The notes below the pieces were generated by a model. It searched no databases. It was not told where the DNA came from and was given only the letters and a program-made list of their open reading frames with translations. Of a stretch of DNA of 64,000 nucleotides, positions 29,886 through 42,977 are shown in pieces (within the stretch, counting starts at the first letter, position 1; each line of letters opens with the position of its first letter). Origin of the DNA: Stomoxys calcitrans (Eukaryota > Arthropoda > Insecta > Diptera > Muscidae); the NCBI RefSeq assembly GCF_963082655.1, contig NC_081556.1, positions 69,611,227-69,675,226 on the forward strand. Direction: 5' to 3'. Made by a program: the position numbers and the translations under genes.

Positions 29886-30070
29886 CTTAACCGGATACAA
29901 AGGATGGCTTGTTTGTGCATCACAGCCGCACTGAGGACGACACTATCTGATGCACTGAATTTACTGCTACATCTTATAACTCTGGATATTGTGGCTAGAC
30001 AAATTTGCGGGTATGCCTCTAAACCTCATTAAACACGGCAATTTCTGTTTGTTTTCTGGTTGACAGTAAG

Positions 30071-32480
30071 TTGAATGGATTCGAAATACATTTCGCCAAT
30101 GTACGAGGCTTAAGATCTTATTTCTTTGTAGTGCATTCGCACATTCATTACCATCGCCCTGATTTACTAGCACTATGTGAGACACAGGTGCGTGAGGATG
30201 CAGATCCAATGGATTTTCAATTTAATGGGTATCACACCCTCTCACTTTTTATACCCTCCACCATTTCGTCATACTGTTTCTAACTACTCGAAATATTCGT
30301 CTTAGACCCCATAAAGTATATATATTCTTGATCGTCGCGACATTTTATGTCCGTCCGTCCGTCTGTCTGTCGAAAGCACGCTAACTTCCGAAGGAGTAAA
30401 GCTAGCCGCTTGAAATTTTGCACAAATACTTCTTATTAGAGTAGGTCGGTTGCTATTGTAAATGGGCCATATCGGTCCATGTTTTGATATAGCTGCCATA
30501 TAAACCGATCTGGGTCTTGACTTCTTGAGCCTCTAGAGTGCGCAATTCTTATCCGATTGGAATGAAATTTTGCACGACGTGTTTTGTTATGATATCCAAC
30601 AACTGTGTCAAATGTGGTTCAAATAGGTCGGTGACCTGATATAGCTGTCATATAAATCGATCTTGGGTCTTGTTTTCTTGAGCCTCTAGAGGGCGCAATT
30701 CTTACCCGATTTGCCTGAAATTTTCCATGACGTATTTTATTATGACTTTAAATAACTGTGCCATGTAAAGTTAAAATCGGTTCATAACCTGATATAGCTG
30801 CCATATGAACCGATCTGGAATCTTGACTTTTGGAGCTTCTAGAGGGCGTAATTCCTATCCGATTTGCCTGAAATTTTGTACGACGAATCCTCTCATGACC
30901 GTTAACATTCGTGTTAATTATGGTCTGACGCGGTCTATTGCCTGATACAGCTCCCATATAAATCGATATTTTTTTTTTTTCTTCTTGAGCCCCCAAAGGG
31001 CGCAATTCTTAATCGAATTAGCTGACATTTTATACAGGCCTCCAACATATAATTTAATTGTGGTCAAAGCCGGACCATATCTTGATATCGCTCTAATAGC
31101 AGAGCAAATCTTTTCTTATATCCTTTTTTGCCTAAGAAGAGATGCCGGGAAAGGAACTCGACAAATGCGATCCATGGTGGAGGGTATATAAGATTCGGCC
31201 CGGCCGAACTTAGCACGCTTTTACTTGTTTTTTCTCACAAAGGTCTTGTGGTATATGTCCGTAACAGAAAGGAAGGCTTCCATTAATGGCTTCGACACTC
31301 TTTTCGATTCTATTGTGAGAATTTGGGAGGATTTTCCGGACAGTGAAATCGTTGTCGCTGGGGATTTTAATGTCCATAACTACTCTTGGCTTTCGCTTTT
31401 GGGCCACGCGACTCCAGAGCCAATACGCCGAGCTCTTTGCCGCGCAGAATGAATTGACGCAACTAATGAATGAACTGACACACATTCCGTGTATCAAAGG
31501 GCAACAGATGAATACTCTTGATATTTTTTTAACTTCACATCCTGAAAAGTACAAAGTTAATGTACTTGCACCTCCTGGAAATTCCGAGCATTGCATTATT
31601 TCAGCACCTTTTTGGTATTTTACGCTTCGTGCCGCTTTATCTACAGCCCCAAAGCGGAAAATTTTTATGTACGAAAAAGCTCGTTGATTTTAGATGCGAC
31701 GTCTGAGTTATATATTCCAACCAAAATAATTTCGGTTAAATCAATGAACAAAAGCTGGTTTAACTAGGCGTGCAGGAATGCCTTCTGATTAGAAGAGGAA
31801 GCGTTCAAATAAAAATGCCAGTAATGAATTGCTGCACAAACAGTCAAGAACTTCGTGTGCCAGAGTACTTATATGCGAAAAGTTTCTGCACTGACAGCGT
31901 CTTCGTGTTCTTGCTTCTCCAAGGGGAAGTAAAAGATTTTGGTGGTTTGTGAAAAGAGTGCAGGGCTACTCAACAGCTATCCTGACTCTCATTTAAGATG
32001 ACCAGATATTCACTGACCCGGTTGATAAGGCTAACATGCTGGCTGACATGTTTGCGGGAAATTCTTCCCTGCCGGAAAGAGATCAACCACTACCAGTTAT
32101 TGAAGACATAAATAGTTTCATCCCAAAAATATATTTTCGAACACTTGGAGTCAAAAGGGTTCTTGCAAATCTCGACGTAAATAAATCCCCGGGCCCGGTT
32201 GACATATCGTCACTTGTTTTGTGCAAGTGTTCTGCGAAGCTCGCTGGTCCTTTACGCAACCTTTTCAACCTTGCTTATCGTGCGGGTATTTTCCCTGCGC
32301 GTCGTAAGATTGCGAATGTGCAGCTTATCCCCATGAAGGGTGAGGAAACTGACACTGCGAATTACCGACCAATAGCGTTATGTTCTGCCCTTCTCAAGGT
32401 TATGGAGGGCATGGTCAATTACTATCTTGTGAGATACCTAGACTCCAATGGTCTTCTTAGCGACCGACAAATGAGTGAGT
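30071..32480 (+). pseudogene. APE-type LINE (Jockey/CR1-like) ORF2 remnant, split by a fly repeat
   Basis: The endonuclease starts at 30071 (IHFANVRGLRS, then RPDLLALCETQVRED, motifs of AP-type LINE endonuclease) and is cut after YHTLSLF by an insertion. It resumes at 31235 in register with SHKGLVVYVRN. The block EIVVAGDFNVHN lies near 31350; then a frameshift (KGQQMNTLDIFLTS). RT begins at about 32150 (VNKSPGP, then NYRPIALCSALLKVMEG and GLLSDRQ), with a stop soon after; RT motifs 3-7 including the YxDD box are absent. No RNase H is seen, unlike the LOA-like fragments. Several stops and shifts make it non-functional. Confidence 0.8.
30246..31231 (+). mobile_element. Fly repeat type I, complete copy inserted in a LINE endonuclease
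   Basis: Full head (ttttataccctccacc) and tail (cggcccggccgaacttagcacgcttttacttgtt; near-palindrome at 31194-31208), about 985 bp. It lies precisely inside the LINE endonuclease frame, whose two sides rejoin in phase across it. A T-run on each side could be a short target duplication (4-5 bp), but the Ts cannot be assigned unambiguously. Confidence 0.88.
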
Positions 32481-32884
32481 GCGAAATATTTGAAGATCAC
32501 AAAATAAAATTTGTTCTAGTCTACCAAAACCATCGGTAAAGTCAAGCATTTTGACTTAGTTGCAAGGAGTCCATCCTTATAGTTTCAAAAGAGAGCCGAG
32601 CGACACTTTATTGCATTATGGATCAAAGACCCATTCTAAATTAGGAGAAAATATATCTAATCCTAAATCAAATTCACAGTTTTAGAATATTCTATATTGG
32701 TTTTGATAAGTTTATATTGTACCACTGTGCGTATTAGGGTTGTAACGAGTATTTTGGCAAACGACTTAGGTAAGGTGAAAGAGGGTGCGAATATTAATTT
32801 GCCACTTGCGACTTTGGACATACACCTAAGCCAGTACTAATTACTAAAAGATAATCTCGAAAAAGAAAATTTTAAATTAGTAAT

Positions 32885-34552
32885 TTAGTGATACTTACAA
32901 AATTTCTTATTGTTTTCCATGTCACGACCCTAAGTTGTCAAAGTCTGGTATCGTATTTTTACCTAAGTGCTGGTATCAGTTAGAAACGAAAGACGGGCAA
33001 TGACAGAGGAAATGCCCCAGCGTCTCATCATCTTCCCCACATGCCCTACACATGCTCTCACTTAACGCACCGATTTGATATGAGTAAGCTCGTAGTCCGG
33101 AGGCCAACGTAGCGCCTGGTTTCGAATCCAGACGAGACCATCAGAAAAAATTTTCAGCGATGGTTTTCCCCTCTTAATGCTGGTAACATTTTTGAGGTAC
33201 CATGCCATGTAAAACTTCTCTCCAAAGAGGTGTCGCACTGCTGCGCGCCTAATACCCTACAAACACTGGTATACGGATTCAACTATAAAAAGGAGGACCC
33301 TTATCATTGAGCTTAAACTTGAATCGGACTGCGCTCATTGATATGCGACAAGTTTGCCCCTGTTCCTTAGTGGAATGTTCGTGGGCGAAATTTGTTTGTT
33401 TGTAAACTCGTAGTCCTATGTGTCCCGTTATGATACAAATAGCTATACTGACCTCCTTCTTGCTTCCTTTAATAGCAATAGCCTCGTCTTCTCACGATCT
33501 TGAACCCCCCATTCGCCGTCCTACCGACCGTCGCTGTTCCAGTTGTTTACATGCGTATTCGTCGCGTACGCCCTTAACTCGGACTGCGTCGACCCGAAAG
33601 GGTTCGGGTAAACCAAGTTTATTGGAGGCAGTTCTCTAGCCTTCATCGCAAAATCGTCTGCTTTTTCATCCCTAGTTATTACGCTATGGCCCAGCTTCTA
33701 AACGATGCGGATTGTGACATCCTAAGGGAAGGCACAATCCTTCCTCCTTCTTTTATTTCAAGACTGTTTGTGATCCTACCGTCCTGGTTGTTACTGCTCT
33801 TATGGCCTGTTTACTGTCCGTTATGATGTCCATATTCGACTTCCTAGCGTTAGCGCCACACCACCTCACGCATTGCGTGATCGCCCGAATCTCCGCCTAC
33901 AGGACCGTATTATGGTCAGGCAACCTTAACCAGATCTCAGTCCCTGGGTTTTCAATGTAGACCCCCAGGCCAACTCTGTCCTCTAGCTTTGATCCATCCG
34001 TGTAACATGATCTTCTAGATCACAACACTAGGGTTCCACCAATCCAAAACTGTGCCGCTGGCAGCAATGCCTCGCACTCGACCTCAAGTACCGTCTCCTG
34101 TATCCGATTGGAAACCTCTTCCATTCCTCCCAAGTTTCCTATGGTCGCCTCGATTATATCGCGATGGTATGAGCTGCTCCCATCCTCAATCCATTCTCCC
34201 ATTGCTTTAAGTCTAATAGCCGCAGTGGTTGCCCTGCACTTAATCTAAATGTCAATGGGTCGGATATCTAGAATAGTCTTCAGTGCCCTAGTGGTCCTCA
34301 TTGCTCCGCCTATGCCAAGACAACATGTTCTCTGAATGTGACACTTCCAATTCAGTTTCCTGTCCAAGATCAAGCCAAATTATTTGACTTTGTCAGATAT
34401 CGAAATCGTCTGATTGTGGCAACGTGGTGCGTAAAATTGGCCCACCTTCGTTTCCTCGTGAACAGGCATATTTCAGTCTTCACTAGGGTAACATTGAGAC
34501 CTCTGGGTCTAGCCCAGTCATCACCATATCGTCTGCTAAAGTTGATAGACTT
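32885..34552 (-). pseudogene. LOA-like LINE 3' portion (RT end, RNase H, 3' tail) with SINE insertion
   Basis: On the minus strand from the right: an RT C-terminal block shared with 49150-49330, then an EWIEDGSSSYHRDIIEATIGN segment. RNase H remnants follow (GSKLEDRVGLGVYIENPGTE near 33960; KLGHSVITRDEKADDFA near 33690) and a region close to RPFGSTQSELRAW. The 3' part has a terminal zinc-like block and non-coding tail ending near 32885 (acaaaatttcttattgtttt). The same tail occurs at 43800 (minus), 50090 (plus) and 57000 (plus), defining one LINE family. Many stops. A SINE sits inside; a fly repeat truncates the right side. Confidence 0.7.
33099..33406 (+). mobile_element. tRNA-derived SINE with internal head deletion and 10-bp target duplication
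   Basis: Matches the reference SINE except that the segment between box A and box B is deleted (tagcgcctggtttcgaatcc). The body also carries a short insertion (taataccctacaaacac). The repeat ctcgtagtcc flanks it at 33089-33098 and 33407-33416, inside LINE sequence. With box A and box B fused it should be a poor Pol III template. Confidence 0.82.
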
Positions 34553-35394
34553 AACAAGTAAAAGCGTGCTAAGTTCGGCCGGGCCGAGTCTTATATACCC
34601 TCCACCATGGATCGCATTTGTCGAGTTCTTTTCCCGGAATCTCTTCTTAGGTAAAAAAGGATATAAGAAAAGATTTGCTCTGCTATTAGTGCGATATCAA
34701 GATAGGATCCGGTTTGTACCACAATTAAATTATATGTTGGAGACCTTTCAAATGTCAGCCAATTCGAATAAGAATTGCGCCCTTTGGGGGCTCAAGAAGT
34801 AAAATAGAGAGATCGATTTAAATGGGAGCAGTATCGGGCTATAGACCGACTCAGACCATATTAAACACGTATGTTGATGGTCATGAGAGGATGCGTCGTA
34901 CAAAATTTCAGGCAAATCGGATAGGAATTGCGCTCTCTAGAAGCTCAAGAATTCAAATCCCCAGATCTGTTTATATGGCAGCTATATCAGTTTATGGACC
35001 GATTTGAACCATATTTGGCACAGTTGTTGGATTTCATAACAAAACACGTCGTGTTTTCCAATCGGATAAGAATTGGGCACTCTAGAGGCTCAAGAAGTCA
35101 AGACCCAAGATCGGTTTACATGGCAGCTAAATCAAAACATGGACCGAAATGGCCCATTTACAATACAAACCGACCTACACTAATAAGAAGTATGTGTGCA
35201 AAATTTCAAGCTGGTAGCTTTACTTCTTCGGAAGTTAGCGTGCTTTCGACGGACGGACATGGCTAGATCCACATAAAATGTCGCGACGATCAAGAATATA
35301 TATACTTTATGGGGTCTCAGACGAATATTTCGAGTAGTTACAAACAGAAAGACGAAATTATTATACCGCCATCCTATGGTGGAGGGTATAAAAA
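34553..35394 (-). mobile_element. Fly repeat type I, complete copy
   Basis: Begins aacaagtaaaagcgtgctaagttcggccgggccga and ends ctatggtggagggtataaaaa on the plus strand. About 840 bp with three to four modules. Confidence 0.85.
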
Positions 35395-36260
35395 GAAATA
35401 CAATTTCAAATATTACGTCATATGCAACATGGTCTTCAATTTTTCGAATTTTTTAAAAAAGATGATACTGCATACTCTTCCATCCTTAATAATGGAGTGA
35501 TTATATGAGCTCTCGTTGAGTGAAGCAAGCTGTTTTGATCGAAAAACAAAGATAATTGTAATCTAATAATACTCAGTATGCCCTTGATAATTGAAGGGGA
35601 GAAGTATTCTGAGAACTCATTCCCTAGTAAATCGTATCCTTGATGGTTTTTGTTGATGAATAATACTTGAATTTCCTTACAATCTTTGAGAAGTGGTATG
35701 ATCGAAAAATGATTAACTTTTCTGTAAATTTAGATACAGTCCTTCTACCCCCACAGCCAACATGCTGCGTCCCGTTTGACTAATATTCGTGTATACCTCT
35801 GAGAGCAGATATTTCATTAAAGATTTCAATCAACAGCTATTTCAGAGGCAATTTGTGGAATGTCGTCCTATATTTGAATGTGCCCACGTGTGGCAGCGTG
35901 CTTGTGCGTAGCAGGATTGGGGAGGGTAGGAGGGGATGTAGCACATTGTGAAGGGTTTTGACAATGTATTCAAGTAAAAATTGTTCGCATTGTTTTAATC
36001 CTGTAAAGATTTAATACTCCAACAAGCCCATGTTCACTGTGAGTTTCTTAAATTATTTAAATTTACATAAAGGCATTCGGGTGGAGAACGCAGCTGACAA
36101 CAAAAACCACTGCCATATTGAACCTCACTTGACTGCAAGGGAAAAGATTTTTCTTCCACATATTTGTGGTTAGGTTAAGTGATACCAACTTTTCAAAATC
36201 CAATGAACATGGAGGGAGTGTTAAGAGAAGTTTTGTGAAGGACCCTCCCCATTACCCTAA
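35395..36260. other. No identifiable gene
   Basis: AT-rich; no coding or repeat similarity recognised. Confidence 0.5.
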
Positions 36261-36261
36261 T

Positions 36262-37707
36262 TTGCAGAAACGCCGGATCTCGGAGATGGGTGGTGCGATT
36301 TAAGCGAAATTTTGTGTGCTCTCATATAGAACCCTAAAAATAAAAATTTGGTATCCAAATTTCGGATGGGGCACCTAGGGGGTCTGCCCCACCCTAAAAC
36401 CTACCAAACATATTTAGACCAATCACGAAATATGGGACTCAAATTAAAGGTATTTAGGATAAGAAAACGTATCTGATATCCAATTGTCGGACCAAGTGCT
36501 AGGGGGACCACCCCAAGCCCCAAAATACCCCTAAATCGGACATATTTCCCCACCATGGCAATATGGGACCCAAATGAAAGGTATTTGCTAGTAGAATACG
36601 AATCTGATATCCAAATGTGGGACCACGTTTCTGGGGGTCCACTCCTTCCCCAAAACACCCCCCATACTGGACTTATTTACTGACCGTGGGAATATGGGGC
36701 TAAAATAAAAGGTATTTGAATGTAGAATACGAATCTGATATCCAAGTATGGGACGGAGTTTTTGGGGGGCCGCCACCCACCAAAAACATCCCCCAAAGGG
36801 GACAAATTTACGATCATAGCAATATGGAGCTCAAATGAAAGGTCTTTGGGAGTAAAGCACGAATTTGATATCAATTTTTCAGAAAATTGGGCCACAACAC
36901 CACCCAAATAGGAAGTATTTGCTGACTATTGCAATATGGGGCTCAAATAAGAGGGTTTTTAGGGTAGAACACGAATCCGATATATATTTTCAAGGCCAAT
37001 TCACTGAGTGGCCGCCCATCCACCAAAACACCTCCCAAGCCGGTCATGTTTGCCGACTATGGAAATATGGGGCTCAAGTTAAAGGTATTTGGGAGTAGAC
37101 CACGTATCTGATATCAACATTAAGAACCAACTGTCTAGGGGACCACCATAATAACCCCCAAATAGGACATATTCGCTCACCAAGACAATTTGGGTCTTAA
37201 AGAGAGTGTAACTTAAAAAAACACCCCTAAAGGGTAACAATTTTTCGACCATGCCAATATGTGGCTCAAATGAAAGGTATTTGAGATTAGAAAACGAATT
37301 TGATAACCAATTTTGGGACTACGTGAGGCGGACGCCTCATAGTGTAAACTACCCTAAGCCAATGACAATATGGGGTTTAAACAAATGGTTTTTGAAAAAA
37401 GATCACGATGCTGATATTTTTTCAGGGCCAAGTGCCTGGGGACCAAATCAGATACCATGAGAGTTGTGGGCTGAAATAATGTATCTTAAGAATGGGGTAC
37501 ACCTTACATCAAAACTTAAATTCGTATACCAATAAAGATTCGGACAAAGGCACTTATATTGTTAAGCAATTAGTCAAGCGATATACTATATTCGTAGCAT
37601 GGTATTTCACTAAAAGCTCTTTAATTGTCGCAAATAAATATTCCAAGGAAACTTTTGTTCCACAGATAGTAAAAGAAGGCGCAGCGGAGTGGGCCCGGGT
37701 CAGCTAG
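36262..37707 (+). mobile_element. Tandem-repeat element ending in GGGTCAGCTAG (Helitron-like, copy 2)
   Basis: About nine diverged units with starts (atatggg.ctcaaat) near 36429, 36561, 36692, 36822, 36934, 37065, 37187, 37257 and 37368, mostly 110-132 bp apart. The unique 3' section (from the gggctgaaataatgtatc region) and terminal gcgcagcggagtgggcccgggtcagctag match copy 1. The base after CTAG is C, not the T expected for a Helitron, so the class is unproven. The 5' limit is estimated. Confidence 0.55.
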
Positions 37708-38091
37708 CTAAACATATAACAAAAACATCAGCAAAGAAACAGAGAATTCTTAGATACTGATGTACCATTCGTTATTGAGGTTGCTCGCATTGCATAGTTA
37801 TTGGTTCAAAAATTTAAAACAAAAAAAATTTTTAAAAAATAATAATAATTTACATAAATGTAACTAATACAATAGAAATATAATAAAGAATGCAAATGTG
37901 TAAAATTTTCAAATACATTCTCTCTCCCATAATAATAATATTAATTAAAACAAAATCACTGCTAAAATTTTCGTACAAACATCCTTCAAAGTAACACCGA
38001 GGAGACTTCTCGCAACGATAGCACTCAGATTCAAGATTTAGTTCTAAGATAAAGGGTTTCCTACTTTTGGTCGAGTGTGAACTGCTTTCCG
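37708..38091. other. No identifiable gene
   Basis: AT-rich, with A-rich runs; nothing recognised. Confidence 0.5.
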
Positions 38092-38757
38092 CTCAAGAAA
38101 TAAAATAGAGAGACCGGTTTATATAGGAGCTGTATCAGGTTATAGACCAATTCAGACCATAATAAACACAAATGTTGGTGGTCATAACAGGTTCCGTCGT
38201 ACAAAATTTCAGCCAAATGGGTTAATACTTGCACCACTTAGAGGCTCAAGAAGTCAAGATCCCAGATCGGTTTATATGGCAGCAATATCAGGTTATGAAC
38301 CGATTTGAACCTTAATTGGCACAGTTGTTGAAAGTCATAATAAAATAAGTCATGCAAATCGTTGGAAGTCATAGCGAAACATGTCAAGCAAAATTTCATT
38401 CCAATCGGATAATAGTTGCGCCCTCTAGAGGCTCAAGAATTCAAGACCCAAGATCGGTTTATATGGCAGCTATATCAAAACATGGACCGATAGTGCCCAT
38501 TTACAATCCCAACCGATCTACACTAATAAGAAGTATTTGTGTAAAATTTCAAGCGGATAGATTTACTCCTTCGAAAGTTAGCGTGCTTTCGACAGACAGA
38601 CGGGCGGACAGACGGAAGGACATGGCTAGATCGACTTTAAATGTTACGACGATAAAGAATATATATATTTATGGGGTCTCAGACGAATATTTCGAGTAAT
38701 TACAAAAAGAATGGCGAAATTAGTATAACCACATCCTATGGTAGGGGGTATACAAAT
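38092..38757 (-). repeat. Fly repeat type I, 5'-complete, tail missing
   Basis: Reversed modules (agagagaccggtttatat, gaggctcaagaagtcaagatc) ending with the reversed head ctatggtagggggtata. The palindromic tail is absent; a variant repeat abuts directly. Confidence 0.75.
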
Positions 38758-39815
38758 AAAAGTATGCTAAGTTCGGTCGTGCCGAATCTTATAAATCCTC
38801 TCCCATGTATCGCATTTGTCAAGTTCTATACACGGTTATCTTATAAGCAGTTTTTTCCCCATGAGCATATAGATTTGTGCATTTGTTTGCATCGCTAAGA
38901 AGAAGAAAAGCTAGACCCATCGATAAGTATACGGATCGGCTTAGAATCATTTCCTGATTCGATTAAGCTATGTCCGTCTGTCAGTCTGTCCATGTATTCT
39001 TGTAATCAAGTTACAGGTTGCATTTGTTGTCCGATTTTTACAAAATTTTGTAAAAGTGTCTCTTTTGGTCCAGGACGAACGCTATTGATTTAAAAAAAAA
39101 ATCGGTCCAGATTTAGATAAAGCTCCCATATATACCTTTCATCCGATGTGCCCTTTTAAAGCTGTAGAAGCCACAATTTTGGTCCGATCCTTATTTTGCA
39201 CGAAGTATTTTTTTAACGACTCAAAATTCTTGCAAAATTTTATTGAAATCGGTTCAGATTTAGATATAGCTCCGATTTTCATCCGATATGGCCTTTTAAG
39301 GCTATAGAAGCCACAATTTTGGTCCAATCGTCAAGAAATTTGGCATGGCCCTTTTATTCAATGTCCTCATATGTATGCAAAGTTTTAATTGACATCCCAA
39401 TACGTGTGCAAAATTTCATCAAAATCGATTTAGATAAAACTCCCATATATATATTTTATGCGTTTTGACTTTTAAGGCTGTAGAAGCCACAAATTTTGTA
39501 CCATCGTAAGAAAATCGTATAAGATTCTATTTGATGTTTCAATAGGTATGCATAATTAAAGTCTGACTAAATTTGGATATAAGTGCTATCTATTTAAAGT
39601 GTTAGGTATACTCGGTGGTGTAGGGTATTATATAGTTGGCTCCGTCCGACTTTTGCCTTCCCTTACTGGTTTTCTTATAAGAATTTCTTTCTCTAGGCGT
39701 TCAAGAAATCAAGCCGGGAGATCGGTTTATATGGGGCTATGTCCGGTTATATGCCGAGTATATAATACGCAAAATTTCAGCCAAATCAAATAAGAATTGC
39801 GACGGAAAGAATTTA
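38754..39815 (-). repeat. Divergent fly repeat (type III) sharing only the terminal motif
   Basis: The left end ataaaagtatgctaagttcggtcgtgccgaatcttataaatcctctcccatg is a decayed version of the family tail. The interior differs: tgtagaagccacaattttggtcc and agctcccatatatac modules at ~150-bp spacing. Interior modules run on the plus strand while the terminal motif is in minus orientation, so it is mosaic. Right boundary uncertain. Confidence 0.5.
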
Positions 39816-40640
39816 AAATATTGGAAACAGTTTATAATACATGCCCCTGAGTTAAAAGATACAATATTCACAATTTTGAACATTTATTTATGACATTTTT
39901 AGGCTTTTCTCAACTTTTACCATATGAAAACATCTGTTTTAGCAATAAACTACTGCTGTCCCATTTTAAGATGACTTTCTGTTGTTTTTACTAACAAATT
40001 TCTTTGGATGTAACGGTTCAATAAGTCAATTCGGGAGATCAATTTATATGGGCCGATTCGTGCAATGTCCAACGACCTACATCGATAAGAAGTGTTGGCG
40101 CAAAATTTAAACGAATTCCTTTATTGGCTAAAACCATCTTTCCACTAGACCCCAAATCCTCTTGATTTTAGATAATCCGCAAAACCCGTTTCGGGTTTTA
40201 TTTGTCAACAGTTACGTTTTTGATTGCGTTTTTATTTTTATTGTGTTCAGCATATACATTGCCGTGAGTAATTAAGTTTGTGAGACCCTTTTATTAAATT
40301 ACTAAAAAAATGTATAATTTTAATAAGAAATTGCCAGATGTTAAGAAAAAGTGCTGCCCAAAAATCCCAATAATCACCGGTATTCAAAGCAAACGCAGTA
40401 TTGGATTTGAATTTGGAAGGAGATTTGCTGCAAATCACCTCAAATAAATAGATTTGCTCACATTGAAAAAGTATGGGAAACCTCGTTGCAAAACACGATA
40501 TTTCCGAAATCTTGTGCGAATCTAGATTTGCTTCAAGTGTCAACTTAGAGAGAAGTTCTTACTGTGGCCTATATTTCGAGGTGTTATAAGGGCTTCGAAC
40601 TTAGCCAATGGACAAAATTAAAATCTGTGAAATTTTCTGC
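39816..40640. other. No identifiable gene
   Basis: AT-rich, with weak traces of fly-repeat sequence near 40020-40110 and no coding signal. Confidence 0.5.
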
Positions 40641-41251
40641 TAATACTTAAGGAATGCACCTACTAGGAGCTCAAGAATTTAAATTGGGTGACTTGTTTGT
40701 ATTGGAGTCCATGGATACAAATGCCAAATATATTGAAGGTCGTAGTAGATGACATTGTGCAAAATGTTTGCCGAATCTAATGAAATGATTGTGCAAATCC
40801 TCCAGAGGCTCAAGAATTCAAGACCCAAGATCGGTTTATATGGCAGCCATATCAAAACATGGACCGATTTGAACCATACTTAGCGCAGTTATTGGAAGTG
40901 ATACTAAAACACCAAGTGCAATATTTCAGTCAAATTGGACGAGAATTGCGCCCTCTAGAGGCTCAATAAGTCAAGACCCAAGATCGGTTTGGCCCATTTA
41001 CAATCCCAACCGACCTACACTAATATAAAGTATTTTGTGCAAAATGACATGCGGCTAGCTTTACTGCTTCGAAAGTTAGCGTGCTTTCTACAGACAGACG
41101 GACGGACGGACAGACATGGCTAGATCGACTTCAAATGACATGAAGATCAAGAATATATATATACTCATGCATGTCTCAGATGCATATTTCGAGGTGCTGC
41201 AAATAGAATGACGAAATTAGTTTGCCTCCATTCTATGGCGGAGGGTATAAA
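40641..41251 (-). repeat. Fly repeat type I, partial
   Basis: Reversed modules (agattcaagacccaagatcgg type) ending with ctatggcggagggtataaaaatt. The tail side is decayed. Confidence 0.75.
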
Positions 41252-41571
41252 AATTGTTATGTATGCTACGTGGAAAAGTGCAAAATTAGGAAAACAAACA
41301 AATTGCATTTCGTAGGATCTCTGTCACAAATAGCTCGACTTTGAATTGAAAGATGTATGAATTAATCAAATGAAATAGATGCTCATATGGTATTTATTTA
41401 GCATAGGAATAAATGTGAAGGTCAAAATCTACAATAAATATCTATTTCTTATTACAAACTAAGAGAGAATGTGAATTTTTTTGAAAAAATTAAAAGAGGC
41501 AATAAATCCTTGTTATGTGATATCGAATGGTAAATAAGTGAAAATTTAGAATAAGCGTGTAAAAGAAGAGG

Positions 41572-41696
41572 GAGGCTATCACGCTGAACACGTGGGTTCG
41601 AATCCTGGCGAGATCACCAGAAAAAAACTTTTCAGCGGTGGTTTTCTCCTTCTACAATTGTGATACTATGCCATGTAAAAATATTTCTCTCTCTCT
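41572..41696 (+). repeat. tRNA-derived SINE head fragment
   Basis: Retains box B (GGTTCGAATCC) and the following body (ggcgagatcaccag, cagcggtggttttctcc, atgccatgtaaaa); box A and the 3' half are lost. Confidence 0.75.
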
Positions 41697-42500
41697 AGTT
41701 GCTGATATGTAAATAAAAGCAAAACTTGTAAACATTTTCAATGCAATATTACTCATCAAAATACCCTATTTATGGCGAAAAACTCTAAATTGACCATACT
41801 GGTGTGATTCGTTGCGTTAAAATACAGACGACAAAAACTGCCATGAGAAGTCGACAAGTATTTGGAGGCACCGGCAACATCTAATCCTAACGCCTTTGTA
41901 ACTGCCACTGTGACACATTCGTTTTACCAACAAACAAAATGTTGAGTATGTATTTGGAAATAGACCAACATACTTACAGACATTCAGCCCAGCATAATGG
42001 CCGTATACTCACTCATTCTCATTTCCCGTTCATTTTTCTCTATACAGACACTCGTACATGGCATACTGGCAATGATGGTTAACAAGGTGAACATACCACT
42101 TTCATCCTAAGCACATTAAAATGGTAAAATTAGTATTCTATAGCGACTGAGCATTATAATGCCCAAGGAAAAAAATCACTAAGAGCCGTTTACAATCCAT
42201 TCTCGGAATTTATTAAGAAATAACAGCAATTCGCCATCATAACAGGTATATAACTTCATTTCATTTGTGCAAAAATGGTATCGAAATATTTTTTTTTATA
42301 TTTTTTTCGGATAAATGCTAGATACACATTTTGATAGTATGAAGTACAAATTTGTACACACAGAAAAATAAATCTTTTGCATTTTTGTCTAGAAGAGCGA
42401 ACAATTATTTTGTTGATTGTTGATTTTCTCCTTCAATATGACTTTATTATGCGAAGACTTTTTTGTAAAGGAAAATGAAAGCCATAGCATACACCAACCA
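41697..42500. other. No identifiable gene
   Basis: AT-rich; no recognisable features. Confidence 0.5.
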
Positions 42501-42977
42501 TAGGGTGATGCGTTTTGACCGTTGGAGTAAGTGTTTCATGTCAATATTGTTTCTCATATTTGAGGTGAAATATATTTGAAAAAAATTGTATCAGAATTTG
42601 TCAAACGTGGGGATCGGCAGAACTTTAAATTAGAATTGCGACATCGTGACAAGCCATGGATTCCTCAATCAGTATATCAGAAATGTTTGGCATGAATGCC
42701 ATTACGTATAGAGCTACCATGATGTATGGGACACTGATGATTTGGCGATTTGATTTGCATATAAATAATGCCAAGTATGGGTCATAAGTGACCGAGGTGG
42801 CGTATGATTGTGGAAATAATTATCAAACAATAATCGTACGCATCCAGGACCAATAAATATTTCAAATTGTTGATGCAGTGTCAAAGGTTCTCGCCCAATG
42901 GGTGTCACGAACACAATGGCATGATTTTTCCTCTTAACCATGACGTTAATATAACATGCATTTCTGGCAAATATAAT

